A stretch of DNA of 64,000 nucleotides from Fodinibius sediminis. GTDB taxonomy: Bacteria > Bacteroidota > Rhodothermia > Balneolales > Balneolaceae. The translations under genes were made by a program, and so were the position numbers. The notes beneath the pieces were generated by a model. It made no database searches and was not told the DNA's origin. It saw nothing but the letters and a program-made list of their open reading frames with translations. The stretch's first letter is position 1. The number at the start of each line of letters is the position of its first letter. The stretch lies in NCBI RefSeq assembly GCF_900182555.1, contig NZ_FXTH01000001.1, positions 248,001-312,000 of the forward strand, read 5' to 3'. Of this stretch, positions 34,779 to 43,928 are shown in pieces.

Positions 34779-35327
34779 CTATTTTCTGGCTTCGTATATC
34801 GTCATGGGAGGAATATTACGCCATTCCCACCCCGTCTTACTATTGCCAAAGGCCTTTACAAGCGGCTCTTTCAGATGCCCGGAGGTCTGGTATGCCAAAA
34901 ATTTGCCGCCCTCTCTCAACAGTTCCACACTTTGCTCAAGGACGGATTTCCTGGTTTGCTCATCCAGAAATGAAAAGGGAATACCTGAAATGATGTAATC
35001 TGTTTTACCGATAAACTCTTCAGGCAGCAGCTGTAGGACATGCTCGACGCTTTCATTATAGAGGAGCAGCCGCGGATCGTCCATTTTTTTCAGTTTTTCA
35101 AACAGCAGCTCATTGGTCTCAAAAAGGACCAGGCGGGAGTCCGGTGTCATTCTGGGAAGCAGATACTTCGCAAAAACGCCGGCGCCGGCGCCGTATTCAA
35201 CAATAAGCTGGTCCTTTTCCAAATCAATCGGCCGGCAGACGCGCTGAATGCAAAAGCGCGAAGTCGGGGTCACCGAAGCGACATCCTTGTCTTTGAAGAA
35301 GCTTTTCAAATACGTTAAAGTGCTCAT
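34779..35327 (-). CDS. Class I SAM-dependent methyltransferase (phospholipid N-methyltransferase-like)
   Basis: A 182-residue Rossmann methyltransferase. QLIVEYGAGAGVFAKYLLP is the SAM-binding motif I, RLVLFETNELLFEKL is motif II and DYIISGIPFSFLDEQ resembles motif IV (NPPY-like). The N-terminal SVTPTSRFCIQRVCRPIDL is typical of proteins annotated as PmtA-like phosphatidylethanolamine N-methyltransferases or rRNA dimethylase relatives. The acceptor substrate is not certain. It lies between the convergent ribosomal operon and uvrB. Confidence 0.8.
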   Translation of the reverse strand: MSTLTYLKSFFKDKDVASVTPTSRFCIQRVCRPIDLEKDQLIVEYGAGAGVFAKYLLPRMTPDSRLVLFETNELLFEKLKKMDDPRLLLYNESVEHVLQLLPEEFIGKTDYIISGIPFSFLDEQTRKSVLEQSVELLREGGKFLAYQTSGHLKEPLVKAFGNSKTGWEWRNIPPMTIYEARK

Positions 35328-35391
35328 GGGGAGTGTCTGTCTGCTTTTATAGGGACTGTCGGGTATACATCTTTATCGGCTACGGCCCGCC

Positions 35392-37440
35392 TCAGAGTTC
35401 ATTCTCAAGCTGTTCAATTTGATCACGGATGCGGGCGGCCTCTTCAAATTCCATATTCCGTGCGGCCGTCTTCATCGACTCATGCAGATAATCCAGGAAT
35501 TGCTCCTTGTCTTCGAAGGTCACCTCTTTCATGGCCGGATTTGCTTTGTACTTGATTCCCTCCTCTGCAACTTTTACCATTTCCAGCGGCTCCTCAGAGG
35601 CTTCTCCCTCCTCTTCAAGATCAAAGCTCCTGGACGAAATAAGCGCAGGATCGACCAGCGGCTTAAGTTCTTTTTCAATCGTTTTTGGGGTAATGCCGTG
35701 CTTCTCATTGTATTCCTTCTGAATCTTACGCCGCCTTTCCGTCTCGTCAATAACGGTTTTCATGCTGTCGGTAATTTTGTCGGCATACATTATGGCCTTG
35801 CCATCGACATTCCGTGCTGCACGTCCCACAATCTGAAAAAGCGACGTCTCCGAACGCAGGAACCCTTCCTTGTCGGCATCCAGAATAGCCACCAGGCTCA
35901 GCTCCGGGATGTCGATCCCCTCCCGCAACAGGTTAATGCCCACAAGCACGTCAAAGTCGCCCCGCCGGAATTTGTAAAGTACCTCTACCCGTTCCATAGC
36001 ACTGAGCTCGCTGTGCATATAAGCGGCTGAGATGCCCACGCTTTTGAGATATTCACTCAGCTCTTCACTTAATCGCTTGGTGAGCGTGATGCAAAGCACG
36101 CGGTCTCCCTTGTCCACCCGCTTCCTGATTTCCTCCAGCAGATCATCAATCTGGTTATCCACCGGGCGCACTTCAATTTCCGGCTCCATCAGTCCCGTTG
36201 GACGTACGATCTGCTCAACAAACACCCCACCGCTCTTTTCCAGCTCGTAATCACTCGGCGTTGCACTCACAAAAATAGCCTGGTTGGTGACACTCTCCCA
36301 CTCATCGAAGGTCAGCGGACGGTTGTCCAGTGCTGAAGGCAGCCGGAAACCGTGCTCCACCAGCTCCGTCTTCCGCGAACGGTCGCCCCCGTACATGGCT
36401 GATATCTGGGGTACCGTCTGGTGGCTCTCGTCAACCACCAACAGAAAGTCATCCGGGAAATAGTCAAACAGGCAGTAGGGACGTTCACCGGGTTTTCGGT
36501 TGCTCAGGTAACGCGAGTAGTTTTCAATACCCGAACAGTATCCAATCTCCTGCATCATCTCAATATCAAAGAGGGTACGCTGTTCCAGACGCTTGGCTTC
36601 CAGGTGCTTGCCTTCATCGGTAAGGGTCCCGATCCGCCAGTTCAGCTCATCGCGTATCTGGTCAATGGCCTGTTCCAGCCGGTTTTGGGTCGTCACATAA
36701 TGTGAGGCCGGATAGATATGGAACTCATGCACGCGCTCAAGGACATTTCCCGTATCAGGGTCCACAATTTCCATCTTCTCAATTTCATCTCCCCAGAAGG
36801 AGATGCGCAGTCCATCCTCTGCATAAGCCGGGTAGAGGTCCACGACATCCCCCCGAACACGAAAGGTGCCGCGGGTAAACTCGCGATCATTGCGGGTATA
36901 GTGAAGGTCCACCAGGTCATACAGCAGCTTGTTGCGGGCCACCTGCATGCCATCCCTGAGGGTGATAATCAGTTTTTCATACTCCGACGGCGAACCGATA
37001 CCATAGATACAGCTGACCGAAGAAACAATGATAACGTCCCGGCGTCCGGACAGCAGTGAACTGGTGGCCCGAAGCCTCAGCCGCTGAATCTCGTCATTAA
37101 TCGACAGATCTTTTTCTATATATTTGTCCTGCGATGATAGATAGGCCTCCGGCTGATAGTAATCATAGTACGAAATAAAGAACTCAACCCGGTTGTTGGG
37201 GAAAAAGTCGCTCAACTCACGATACAACTGAGCGGCCAGCGTCTTGTTGTGACTCATCACCAGCGTGGGCCGCTCCACCTGATCAATAACATCGGCTACC
37301 GTCCTTGTTTTCCCGGAACCGGTTATCCCCAGCAACGTCTGATACTTATCGCCGTTTTGAACTCCTTCCACCAGCTCCTTGATGGCCTTGGGCTGATCTC
37401 CCGCCGGCGGCCAGGGAGATTGTAAATCAAATTGAGACAT
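35392..37440 (-). CDS. uvrB: Excinuclease ABC subunit B (UvrB)
   Basis: A 682-residue UvrB, which with UvrA verifies DNA damage and with UvrC directs incision. Walker A GITGSGKTRTVADVI, the beta-hairpin region YYDYYQPEAYLSSQDKYIEK, LLVVDESHQTVPQISAMYGG, VSATPSDYELE and GINLLREGIDIPELSLVAI are all intact. The C-terminal UVR motif TAARNMEFEEAARIRDQIEQ binds UvrC/UvrA. It stands alone and is divergent from tyrA across 239 bp. I saw no obvious LexA-type site in that gap. Confidence 0.98.
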   Translation of the reverse strand: MSQFDLQSPWPPAGDQPKAIKELVEGVQNGDKYQTLLGITGSGKTRTVADVIDQVERPTLVMSHNKTLAAQLYRELSDFFPNNRVEFFISYYDYYQPEAYLSSQDKYIEKDLSINDEIQRLRLRATSSLLSGRRDVIIVSSVSCIYGIGSPSEYEKLIITLRDGMQVARNKLLYDLVDLHYTRNDREFTRGTFRVRGDVVDLYPAYAEDGLRISFWGDEIEKMEIVDPDTGNVLERVHEFHIYPASHYVTTQNRLEQAIDQIRDELNWRIGTLTDEGKHLEAKRLEQRTLFDIEMMQEIGYCSGIENYSRYLSNRKPGERPYCLFDYFPDDFLLVVDESHQTVPQISAMYGGDRSRKTELVEHGFRLPSALDNRPLTFDEWESVTNQAIFVSATPSDYELEKSGGVFVEQIVRPTGLMEPEIEVRPVDNQIDDLLEEIRKRVDKGDRVLCITLTKRLSEELSEYLKSVGISAAYMHSELSAMERVEVLYKFRRGDFDVLVGINLLREGIDIPELSLVAILDADKEGFLRSETSLFQIVGRAARNVDGKAIMYADKITDSMKTVIDETERRRKIQKEYNEKHGITPKTIEKELKPLVDPALISSRSFDLEEEGEASEEPLEMVKVAEEGIKYKANPAMKEVTFEDKEQFLDYLHESMKTAARNMEFEEAARIRDQIEQLENEL

Positions 37441-37679
37441 CTGAAACGATCAAATTTTCTTTATTTAAATACAACGCAATAGATTGGATTAGATTGTCAA
37501 TCGGATCTGTCATCCTCTTCACAACTCTCAGGATCATCATCTCTGATCACTCGATAATCCATAACGAAAATAACGCAAAATCATTCATATAAAATCACAT
37601 TTTTTTAGGGCAATTGACAGTAATACTTTAATTTAACGGCTTCGTTCTAAAAAAATCACCATGGTAACAACGAACCAGC

Positions 37680-38813
37680 ATGACTAAAGACGAAAAGAAA
37701 TTAGGGCCCCAGCGCGAACGCATTGATGAGATTGATCAGCAACTGCTGGATCTGCTCTCCGAACGCAATCGTATTGTTCATGAAGTCATTGAAAAGAAAA
37801 TCCAGAATCAGCTGCCTATTTTTGTTCCCAAGCGGGAAGATGAGAAAACGGATAAGTTTCGAAAGATGGCCGCCGACCGGGGACTTGATCCCGACTGGGC
37901 TGAGGATTTTCTCCGGATGATCATGGCTTCCTCGCGGGCAAGCCAGTCCTCTGATGAGTTTCCACGAGCCACGGAGGCCCCCAAGCATATCCTCATTGTG
38001 GGAGCCCGGGGCGGCATGGGCCGTCTGTACGCCCGGGTTTTCGAACAGTCGGGCCATATTGTTCACAAAATTGACAAGCACAACTGGTACGAACTGGAGG
38101 AGATGGCCCCGAAGCTGGACCTGGCTATTGTAACGGTTCCCATCAATGTGACAGAGGATGTAATCAGGCGCCTGGCGCCCAAGCTGAAGAAGGAGACCAT
38201 CCTTGCCGACTTCACGAGTAACAAAACGGAACCCATAAAAGTGATGATGGAAGTCCACAGCGGACCGGTTCTGGGCCTCCACCCCATGCATGGCCCCGAT
38301 GTCAACAACCTCTCAAAGCAGCTCATGGTTGCATGTGCGGGCCGCGATGCTGAAGCCTCCCACTGGGTGGTTGAGCAGTCCCGCCTCTGGGGCATGCGCG
38401 TCATAGAGGCCGACCCTCAGAAGCACGACCATGTGATGCACCTGGTACAGGGCCTTCGACACTTTGTTGCCCTGCTCCACGGCTCCTTTATGAAGACCTA
38501 CGATCTCAATCCACGGGATATCCTGGACTACTCCAGTCCTATTTATCGCGGAGAATTGATGATGACAGGGCGTATCTTTGCCCAGAGCGCCGAGCTTTAC
38601 GCCGACATTGTATTTTCCAATGAAGAACGCAGGCAACTGCTGCTCAAGTTCATCGAACACAACGACCGGCTGGCCAAGATGGTACGGGAGGATGATAAAA
38701 AGGGATTTGTCAAAGAGTTTGAAGCTGTCACTGATTTTTTTGGCAGCTTCGCCAACCAGGCCCTCGAGGAGAGTGGCTACCTGATTGACCGGCTGACTGA
38801 TCGCTTTGCCTGA
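37680..38813 (+). CDS. tyrA: Bifunctional chorismate mutase/prephenate dehydrogenase (T-protein)
   Basis: 377 residues. The first 95 are an AroQ-type chorismate mutase (RERIDEIDQQLLDLLSERN, with the Arg/Lys/Gln helix residues and DFLRMIMASSRASQ). From 100 on is the NAD-dependent prephenate dehydrogenase: ILIVGARGGMGRLYARVF (GxGxxG-like, 108-114), VTVPINVTEDVIRRLAP, the prephenate motif GLHPMHGPD and HDHVMHLVQGLRHF. Together these make 4-hydroxyphenylpyruvate for tyrosine. This two-domain order is the enteric T-protein type. It lies at the head of a + strand run with two outer-membrane genes, although the 64-bp gap leaves cotranscription open. Confidence 0.93.
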   Translation: MTKDEKKLGPQRERIDEIDQQLLDLLSERNRIVHEVIEKKIQNQLPIFVPKREDEKTDKFRKMAADRGLDPDWAEDFLRMIMASSRASQSSDEFPRATEAPKHILIVGARGGMGRLYARVFEQSGHIVHKIDKHNWYELEEMAPKLDLAIVTVPINVTEDVIRRLAPKLKKETILADFTSNKTEPIKVMMEVHSGPVLGLHPMHGPDVNNLSKQLMVACAGRDAEASHWVVEQSRLWGMRVIEADPQKHDHVMHLVQGLRHFVALLHGSFMKTYDLNPRDILDYSSPIYRGELMMTGRIFAQSAELYADIVFSNEERRQLLLKFIEHNDRLAKMVREDDKKGFVKEFEAVTDFFGSFANQALEESGYLIDRLTDRFA

Positions 38814-38876
38814 CTTCGCAATGGCCACCTATTTCATATAACCTGCTTTTAGATTAGAAGGGCCTCAAGATCCGTT

Positions 38877-39491
38877 ATGCTCAGAAAAGCTACCGCCTTT
38901 TTTCTTTTTTTGCTTTCGATGGCCGCTGCCGGGCGCGCTCAGCAGTCCTCCTACGAGCAGATCCGCCTGGATGCCAGCGGTGCCCTCTCTCTCCTTGACA
39001 ACAGTTTTAGCCGTCATTGGGAAAGCTCACCCGGATTTCATATTGGGACGCGGATCAACTATCATGCCGGCAACCTGGAGGCCGGAGTCCGATATTCCAA
39101 CTACAGCGCCCGGGACCCGGCCTACGATGAGGCAAGTTTCTCCGCTTATTTCATCTATATTGGCTGGGAATACCCTTTCCGGCTTGCCAGGCAGCTCACC
39201 TTTGCTCCCGGGCTTCGTTTTGGCAACACTTTTCTTGCCTTTCGTAACCCCGCCACCTACCCGGCGGCGGGCGTATGGGCCGAGTATGTGTTCGATTCCC
39301 ACGAAAGCGAATTTGCCTATGAACTGTTTGGACGGCTGGAATATAAACTGGGCAACAGCCCATGGCACCTCCACTCCAGTTTCTCCTACAACCGAACGCT
39401 GACTTACCATCCCCTGCCGGTGGGACTTCTCTCCCTCGGCATAAGCCGCTCCTTAAGCACCCCCTCCTGGCTTAAAAACTTTCTGCAATGA
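38877..39491 (+). CDS. Small outer-membrane beta-barrel-like protein, unknown function
   Basis: A 204-residue protein with a signal peptide (FLLSMAAAGRAQQ) and alternating aromatic and hydrophobic strands such as FHIGTRINYHAGNLEAGVRYS, FSAYFIYIGWEYPF and QLTFAPGLRFGNTFLAF, fitting an 8-10-stranded barrel. I recognise no family. Its last four bases overlap the start of the next gene as ATGA, so the two are translationally coupled and may form one outer-membrane unit. Confidence 0.75.
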   Translation: MLRKATAFFLFLLSMAAAGRAQQSSYEQIRLDASGALSLLDNSFSRHWESSPGFHIGTRINYHAGNLEAGVRYSNYSARDPAYDEASFSAYFIYIGWEYPFRLARQLTFAPGLRFGNTFLAFRNPATYPAAGVWAEYVFDSHESEFAYELFGRLEYKLGNSPWHLHSSFSYNRTLTYHPLPVGLLSLGISRSLSTPSWLKNFLQ

Positions 39492-41461
39492 TACGACGAC
39501 TATTTATCCTCCTTCTTTTTCTCTGCTGCAATACCCCGGATGTTCTCGGGCAGGCTACGACCGAAAAGAAGGATAGTCTTGCCACTTCGATCCTTATAAA
39601 ACCCAATGATATTCTGCAGGCCATCCCGGAATGGACTGCAGCCACAACAGATGGGTTTGCCTACCGGGTGCATTCGGGCCGGTATGGCTTTTATGGGCCT
39701 CAGCCGACGGTCTACATCGATGACATTCCTATTGATTTTTCGTATTTCAACTGGCAGAACCTCAACATGCTGCCGCTTTCCACGGACCAAATCAAAGTAA
39801 TCGGCTATCACTCCGATCCCCGGGCGCACCATGGCATGCTGGCCCGTTCGGGCTACCTCGACCTTCGTACGCTTCCCCCCGACACCGGTTTCAGCATCTA
39901 CAGCTCCATCACCGTCGGTAACCAGATAGAAGATCCAGGACCCTGGAGCTATGACCCGTCAAGGGTGACCCCCAACATCGACCGGCGCGGTCCTCATTAT
40001 ATCTCAGAGATTGCATACGGCGGCTCCCGCTGGTACGCCAAAGGACACCTCTCTCTGCGACAGCACCAGCCAACCAACCTGAACAACAACCATCGCATCG
40101 GAAGCTATTCCTACGTTGATGGTGTCTGGCACCCCGTCAAGACGACGGTGGGCAACGGCCTTGCCGAAGTCGGGTTCCACACGGGCAACTGGTCGTTTCG
40201 AACACGCGGCCTCCTGAGCACCAATGATGAATATGTCTTCTTCCAACCCTTCGGGCGTGAAATACCTGCCGTCACCGGCTACCGCCAACTGGCCGTGAAG
40301 GCCAGCCGCAAAACCGGGTCCTGGTCGCTCAGCGCCCGGTACCTGGCCAACCACAAGTCCATGGAATACCGGGTCAACAACAAGGGCTATAATTTTGACT
40401 GGTGGAGGATTAACCATCTATTTTCACTCTCCTCCGGCTATCAAAACAGGTGGCTTTCGCTGGAGTCGGGGGGAATCCTGGAAATCAGCAATGCCCGTGG
40501 ACTGCAGATGGTAAACCAACAGTCGCTGGCCACCCTTTACGGATCCATTAGCTCCCAGCTGCATCGAGACCACAGCCTCCGGGCCGGCCTGAATATCGAC
40601 ATTGCCACCCACGAGACCGCCACCTCACTCTCCATTGGCTCAACGCATCAGCTAACGGACGACTGGAGCATCTCGGCAGTACTCGATTATAATGAAATGC
40701 TAAATTACCGGCAGGAAAGCAGCACCTACTGGTACAGGCGGGGCTATGACCTGTTCTCCCAGCTTGGCATAACCCATTCCCGGCCGTTCAGCTCACAAAA
40801 AAACAGCAGCACCCAGGTCAAGCTGACCAATGACTATACCCTTGCTCCGGCTGTATCCCTCACCCTTGAGGGCACATACATTGACCATCACACCCTGAAT
40901 ATCCCCTGGCAGGTGGTCGCCCATGATGAAGAACAATACACCGGGATCTACACTCATCCCCGGGACTTTGCATTTACCGCTGAGCACGGCAGTCGCTTCA
41001 GATTAAAACTCGGACTTACCCAAAAGGTAGGCCCTGGCTTTACCCATGAACTTAATATGATACACCGGTACAACCGTGACGGAACCGCCCGGTACCACAG
41101 CTATTGGAAACAGATCCCGAAGCAGCAGCTTCGCTATGCAGTCAAGATTCGTCCTGTAACCGATCTTTCCTTTTCAGCAGCCGCCTTTTACCGCAGTACG
41201 GCTAACTGGAAGGAGTACCAGAACCTCGAAGGGGAACAGTATCGCTCCCTGCAGCCCCAGTACCCGCTCCAGTATGGCACCTTTCATACCAGGACCCCCT
41301 CATTTTTCAACATAGACATCACGGCCAGGAAATGGTTCTGGGACCGGCGGTTGGCCACCACCTTTTCCTTGCGGAATCTTCTAAACACCGAGGTACGCTA
41401 CCATACCCTGGGCCCGGACCAGGCCATGCAATTCATCATCAAGGCCTCCCTCTCCCTGTAG
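39488..41461 (+). CDS. TonB-dependent-receptor-like outer membrane protein with reduced plug
   Basis: A 657-residue protein with a signal peptide (FILLLFLCCNTPDVLGQ). Residues about 35-125 resemble a short plug domain (LIKPNDILQAIPEWTAATTD, then QPTVYIDDIPIDFSYFN and ARSGYLDLRTLPPD), but no carboxypeptidase-like domain and no clear TonB box are seen. The rest is a barrel ending in an outer-membrane signature (FSLRNLLNTEVRYHT ... MQFIIKASLSL). Whether it imports a ligand with TonB is unknown. It overlaps the preceding barrel gene by ATGA. Confidence 0.78.
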   Translation: MIRRLFILLLFLCCNTPDVLGQATTEKKDSLATSILIKPNDILQAIPEWTAATTDGFAYRVHSGRYGFYGPQPTVYIDDIPIDFSYFNWQNLNMLPLSTDQIKVIGYHSDPRAHHGMLARSGYLDLRTLPPDTGFSIYSSITVGNQIEDPGPWSYDPSRVTPNIDRRGPHYISEIAYGGSRWYAKGHLSLRQHQPTNLNNNHRIGSYSYVDGVWHPVKTTVGNGLAEVGFHTGNWSFRTRGLLSTNDEYVFFQPFGREIPAVTGYRQLAVKASRKTGSWSLSARYLANHKSMEYRVNNKGYNFDWWRINHLFSLSSGYQNRWLSLESGGILEISNARGLQMVNQQSLATLYGSISSQLHRDHSLRAGLNIDIATHETATSLSIGSTHQLTDDWSISAVLDYNEMLNYRQESSTYWYRRGYDLFSQLGITHSRPFSSQKNSSTQVKLTNDYTLAPAVSLTLEGTYIDHHTLNIPWQVVAHDEEQYTGIYTHPRDFAFTAEHGSRFRLKLGLTQKVGPGFTHELNMIHRYNRDGTARYHSYWKQIPKQQLRYAVKIRPVTDLSFSAAAFYRSTANWKEYQNLEGEQYRSLQPQYPLQYGTFHTRTPSFFNIDITARKWFWDRRLATTFSLRNLLNTEVRYHTLGPDQAMQFIIKASLSL

Positions 41462-41989
41462 CCAGGAAGATAAATCTGTTGCTTTTCCGATGCTGACCGA
41501 TGGACCCGACGATGGGTTCGTATATATCCAATGATTCCATGGCAACCGCCCGCAATCTCAAACCCGCCTGATGGATCCTCTTTATCTTTCCATGCATTAG
41601 AGCCGAAAATAATGGTGGACCAAAAAGCCGACTTCATCGGTTTCCCGTTAATTCGCAGACATTTATTGCAGCCTCTTCTCTCCGAAAAATACTGATTCGC
41701 TCTATACATCCCTTGTCTTACCCCCAGGGCCAATATGAATGATCTGTTGACGTCCTCCGCATATGGACCTCAGCTGGATGATTTCCTGCACAAAATGATC
41801 TTTGGTGATCACGCCCTGCAGCAGAACTTCACGAGCATAACATTCTGAGGCCACACAAACGGGGCCTTGTTGTACAAGCACAATACTTATTTGGATAGGA
41901 GGATACACCGGCGGCAGGCAAGAGTTTTTTTATCTGCGACAATACAACTGCTGGCAGATATCCGGTGTTCGCATTCTCAGAACAAGCTT
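41462..41989. other. Gap with one doubtful minus-strand ORF
   Basis: No confident gene. A GTG-started minus-strand frame at 41702-41908 (68 codons; contains AREVLLQGVITKDHFVQEII) looks more protein-like than its surroundings but has no recognisable family and no clear ribosome site. The rest shows no feature apart from the ompA terminator at the right end. Confidence 0.4.
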
Positions 41990-42023
41990 AAAATAAAAAA
42001 GGCCCCGCTGAAACAGCGGGGCC
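41990..42023 (-). terminator. Intrinsic terminator of ompA
   Basis: GGCCCCGCTG and CAGCGGGGCC form a perfect 10-bp stem around three bases, followed on the minus strand by TTTTTTATTTT. It lies 29 bp past the ompA-like stop. Confidence 0.97.
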
Positions 42024-42051
42024 TTTCTTGAGCTCTTGAGCTTTTCGCACG

Positions 42052-43500
42052 TTACAGTTGCGAAACTTCGATTTCTACTCGACGGTTTTGTCGTCGTTCT
42101 TCTCGATTCGCATTCTCGATCTTAGGCTGAGATTCACCCAATCCTTCAGTAAAGATGCGATCACCGCTTACACCGCGACCTTCCAGGTAACTCTTGACGG
42201 ACTCGGCACGACGCTGTGACAGACGCAGGTTGTACTGCGCAGGTCCAATACGGTCGGCGTGACCTCTCAAGGTTGCCTTGAGGTTGGTGTTGTCCATTAA
42301 TTCATTGGCCAGGCGATTCAGTTCATCTTCGAACTGTGTTTCGATATTGGATCTATCGAAGGCGAAGTTGACGTCAGCGAAGTCGAAGTCGACTTGCGGA
42401 CAACCGTTATTCGCTTCAATACCTGGTGTTTCAGGACATTCATCTTCGTAGTCCGGAATACCGTCGCCGTCGGTGTCAGGGCAGCCGTCAAATTCAGCTT
42501 CGCCTGCTACTTCAGGGCAGCGATCATCTTTATCCGGGATGCCGTCGCCATCGGTGTCAGGACAGCCATCGAATTCGGCTTCGCCTGCAACTTCAGGACA
42601 GTCATCTTCGTAATCCGGAATGCCGTCGCCGTCGGTGTCAGGGCAGCCGTCAAACTCGGCTTCGCCTGCAACTTCAGGACAGCGATCATCAATATCCGGA
42701 ATGCCGTCACCGTCGGTGTCAGGACAGCCATCGAACTCTTCCGGCCCCGGTGTCTGCGGACAACGATCTTCCTTATCAGGAATACCATCGTCATCAGCAT
42801 CAGGAGCAGGACTGATGTTAAACTTGAAACCAACAGAAGTGACTAAAAAGTCATCGTGGCTTTTGTTGTCGATGTTGCTGTCGACGTTGCTGGTTGATCG
42901 ACCAAGGCCATCAGCCTGCCCATCAAAACCATCAACAAACGTACGGTTGTACGTAGCTTTTAAAAACAGCTTTGTTTTCTCCGACAGGCGGATATCAAAT
43001 CCAGCTGCAAGTGGAATGCCAAGCCCTACGCGGCTGTCAATATCGTTTCCGCTCTGGCCTTCGTAAATATTGTCGCTACCGCCGAAATAAGGGGTAACAC
43101 CAAGACCAGCAGCCAGAAATGGCTGGAGCGTTGCATCCTCACTAAATATATAACCGTTGGCCAACTTATACCGTAGCATTAAGTTGGCATTAATATATTT
43201 GGTACCAAAGCTGTTATCAGCTTTGACTGGATTTGAATCATCCTGGTTCTTGTAATCCAGGTATCCGTATTCCAAAATGGCATCAAAGTCGAAAGACGGA
43301 CTCAGATATTGGTGAAAGCCAATACCGGCAGACCAGTCAGTGTCGACCTCATACTCGAGCATCTCGTTGCCGAGATCACCGTCATACTCATTATGCCCGA
43401 TATGGATGCTCATCCAAGTTGGACGATCCTCCGTTTGCGCTTGCAGAGCAGGCACAAAAAAGCATAACATAGTTGCGGCTAAAAGTAGCTTCTTTAACAT
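42052..43500 (-). CDS. OmpA-family outer membrane protein with thrombospondin type-3 repeats
   Basis: 482 residues. A signal peptide (FFVPALQAQ) precedes an eight-strand barrel (about 30-230), then five 27-residue calcium-binding thrombospondin type-3 repeats (234-368) of the form TDGDGIPDxxDxCPEVAGEA with EFDGCPD, then an OmpA-like peptidoglycan-binding domain (370-482) with DVNFAFDRSNIETQFEDEL, LRGHADRIGPAQYNLRLSQR and NREERRQNRRVEIEV. It would tether the outer membrane to peptidoglycan through a stiff acidic Ca-dependent linker. It has a strong Shine-Dalgarno and its own perfect terminator, fitting an abundant protein. Confidence 0.95.
   Translation of the reverse strand: MLKKLLLAATMLCFFVPALQAQTEDRPTWMSIHIGHNEYDGDLGNEMLEYEVDTDWSAGIGFHQYLSPSFDFDAILEYGYLDYKNQDDSNPVKADNSFGTKYINANLMLRYKLANGYIFSEDATLQPFLAAGLGVTPYFGGSDNIYEGQSGNDIDSRVGLGIPLAAGFDIRLSEKTKLFLKATYNRTFVDGFDGQADGLGRSTSNVDSNIDNKSHDDFLVTSVGFKFNISPAPDADDDGIPDKEDRCPQTPGPEEFDGCPDTDGDGIPDIDDRCPEVAGEAEFDGCPDTDGDGIPDYEDDCPEVAGEAEFDGCPDTDGDGIPDKDDRCPEVAGEAEFDGCPDTDGDGIPDYEDECPETPGIEANNGCPQVDFDFADVNFAFDRSNIETQFEDELNRLANELMDNTNLKATLRGHADRIGPAQYNLRLSQRRAESVKSYLEGRGVSGDRIFTEGLGESQPKIENANREERRQNRRVEIEVSQL
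42397..42801 (-). repeat. Five 81-bp in-frame tandem repeats inside the ompA-like gene
   Basis: Each unit encodes one thrombospondin type-3 repeat of 27 residues. The three central copies are nearly identical at DNA level, while the first and last are more diverged. Such arrays can change copy number. Confidence 0.9.
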
Positions 43501-43928
43501 AAAACCTCCTAAGATTAATTATAATTTCAGGCCAACGCCTGATTGTTTTTATGTAATTTTGACGTTGTAACGTTTATTAAAAGCTCAATACAGCTCATAA
43601 GTTCCCTAATTTTTCTAAATATTAACAATATTTTTTTTCAAACTATTTCACCTCCATTGTGCAATATACAAACCATTGATTTTTATATACTTAAGTCACT
43701 TAAAACTTATACTTTTTAAAGTAACAATCAATTGTCTGCACTTAATTCTTAATAAATTTAAATTATAAATGAGCGAATATGAATTCCGGTGAATCTATTA
43801 AATACTTCACACTACATACCTAACTCTCTTGCAGATAATAAAATAGAAGTTTTATACAACCCCCTATTTACCCAACCAGGCCGGTATTTTAGGCCTCTTT
43901 TAACAAGAATAACAAGGCCCGCTCCGCA
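43501..43928. other. AT-rich intergenic region upstream of ompA
   Basis: Markedly more AT-rich than its surroundings, with an AATATT-AAC-AATATT dyad near 43615 and a CAGGC/GCCTG hairpin near 43530. No gene is visible. It should contain the ompA promoter on the minus strand and the 3' end region of the gene at 43929. Confidence 0.6.
43505..43510 (-). promoter_or_regulatory. Strong ribosome binding site of ompA
   Basis: On the minus strand TAGGAGG lies four bases before the ATG at 43500. Such strong sites are uncommon in this group and fit a highly expressed envelope protein. Confidence 0.7.

Noticed and set aside
41702-41908. GTG-started 68-codon minus-strand frame.
   Set aside because: It looks somewhat protein-like but has no family or ribosome site; mentioned only in the gap entry.
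42394-42846. Long + strand frames across the ompA repeats.
   Set aside because: They mirror the 81-bp repeats of the real minus-strand gene.
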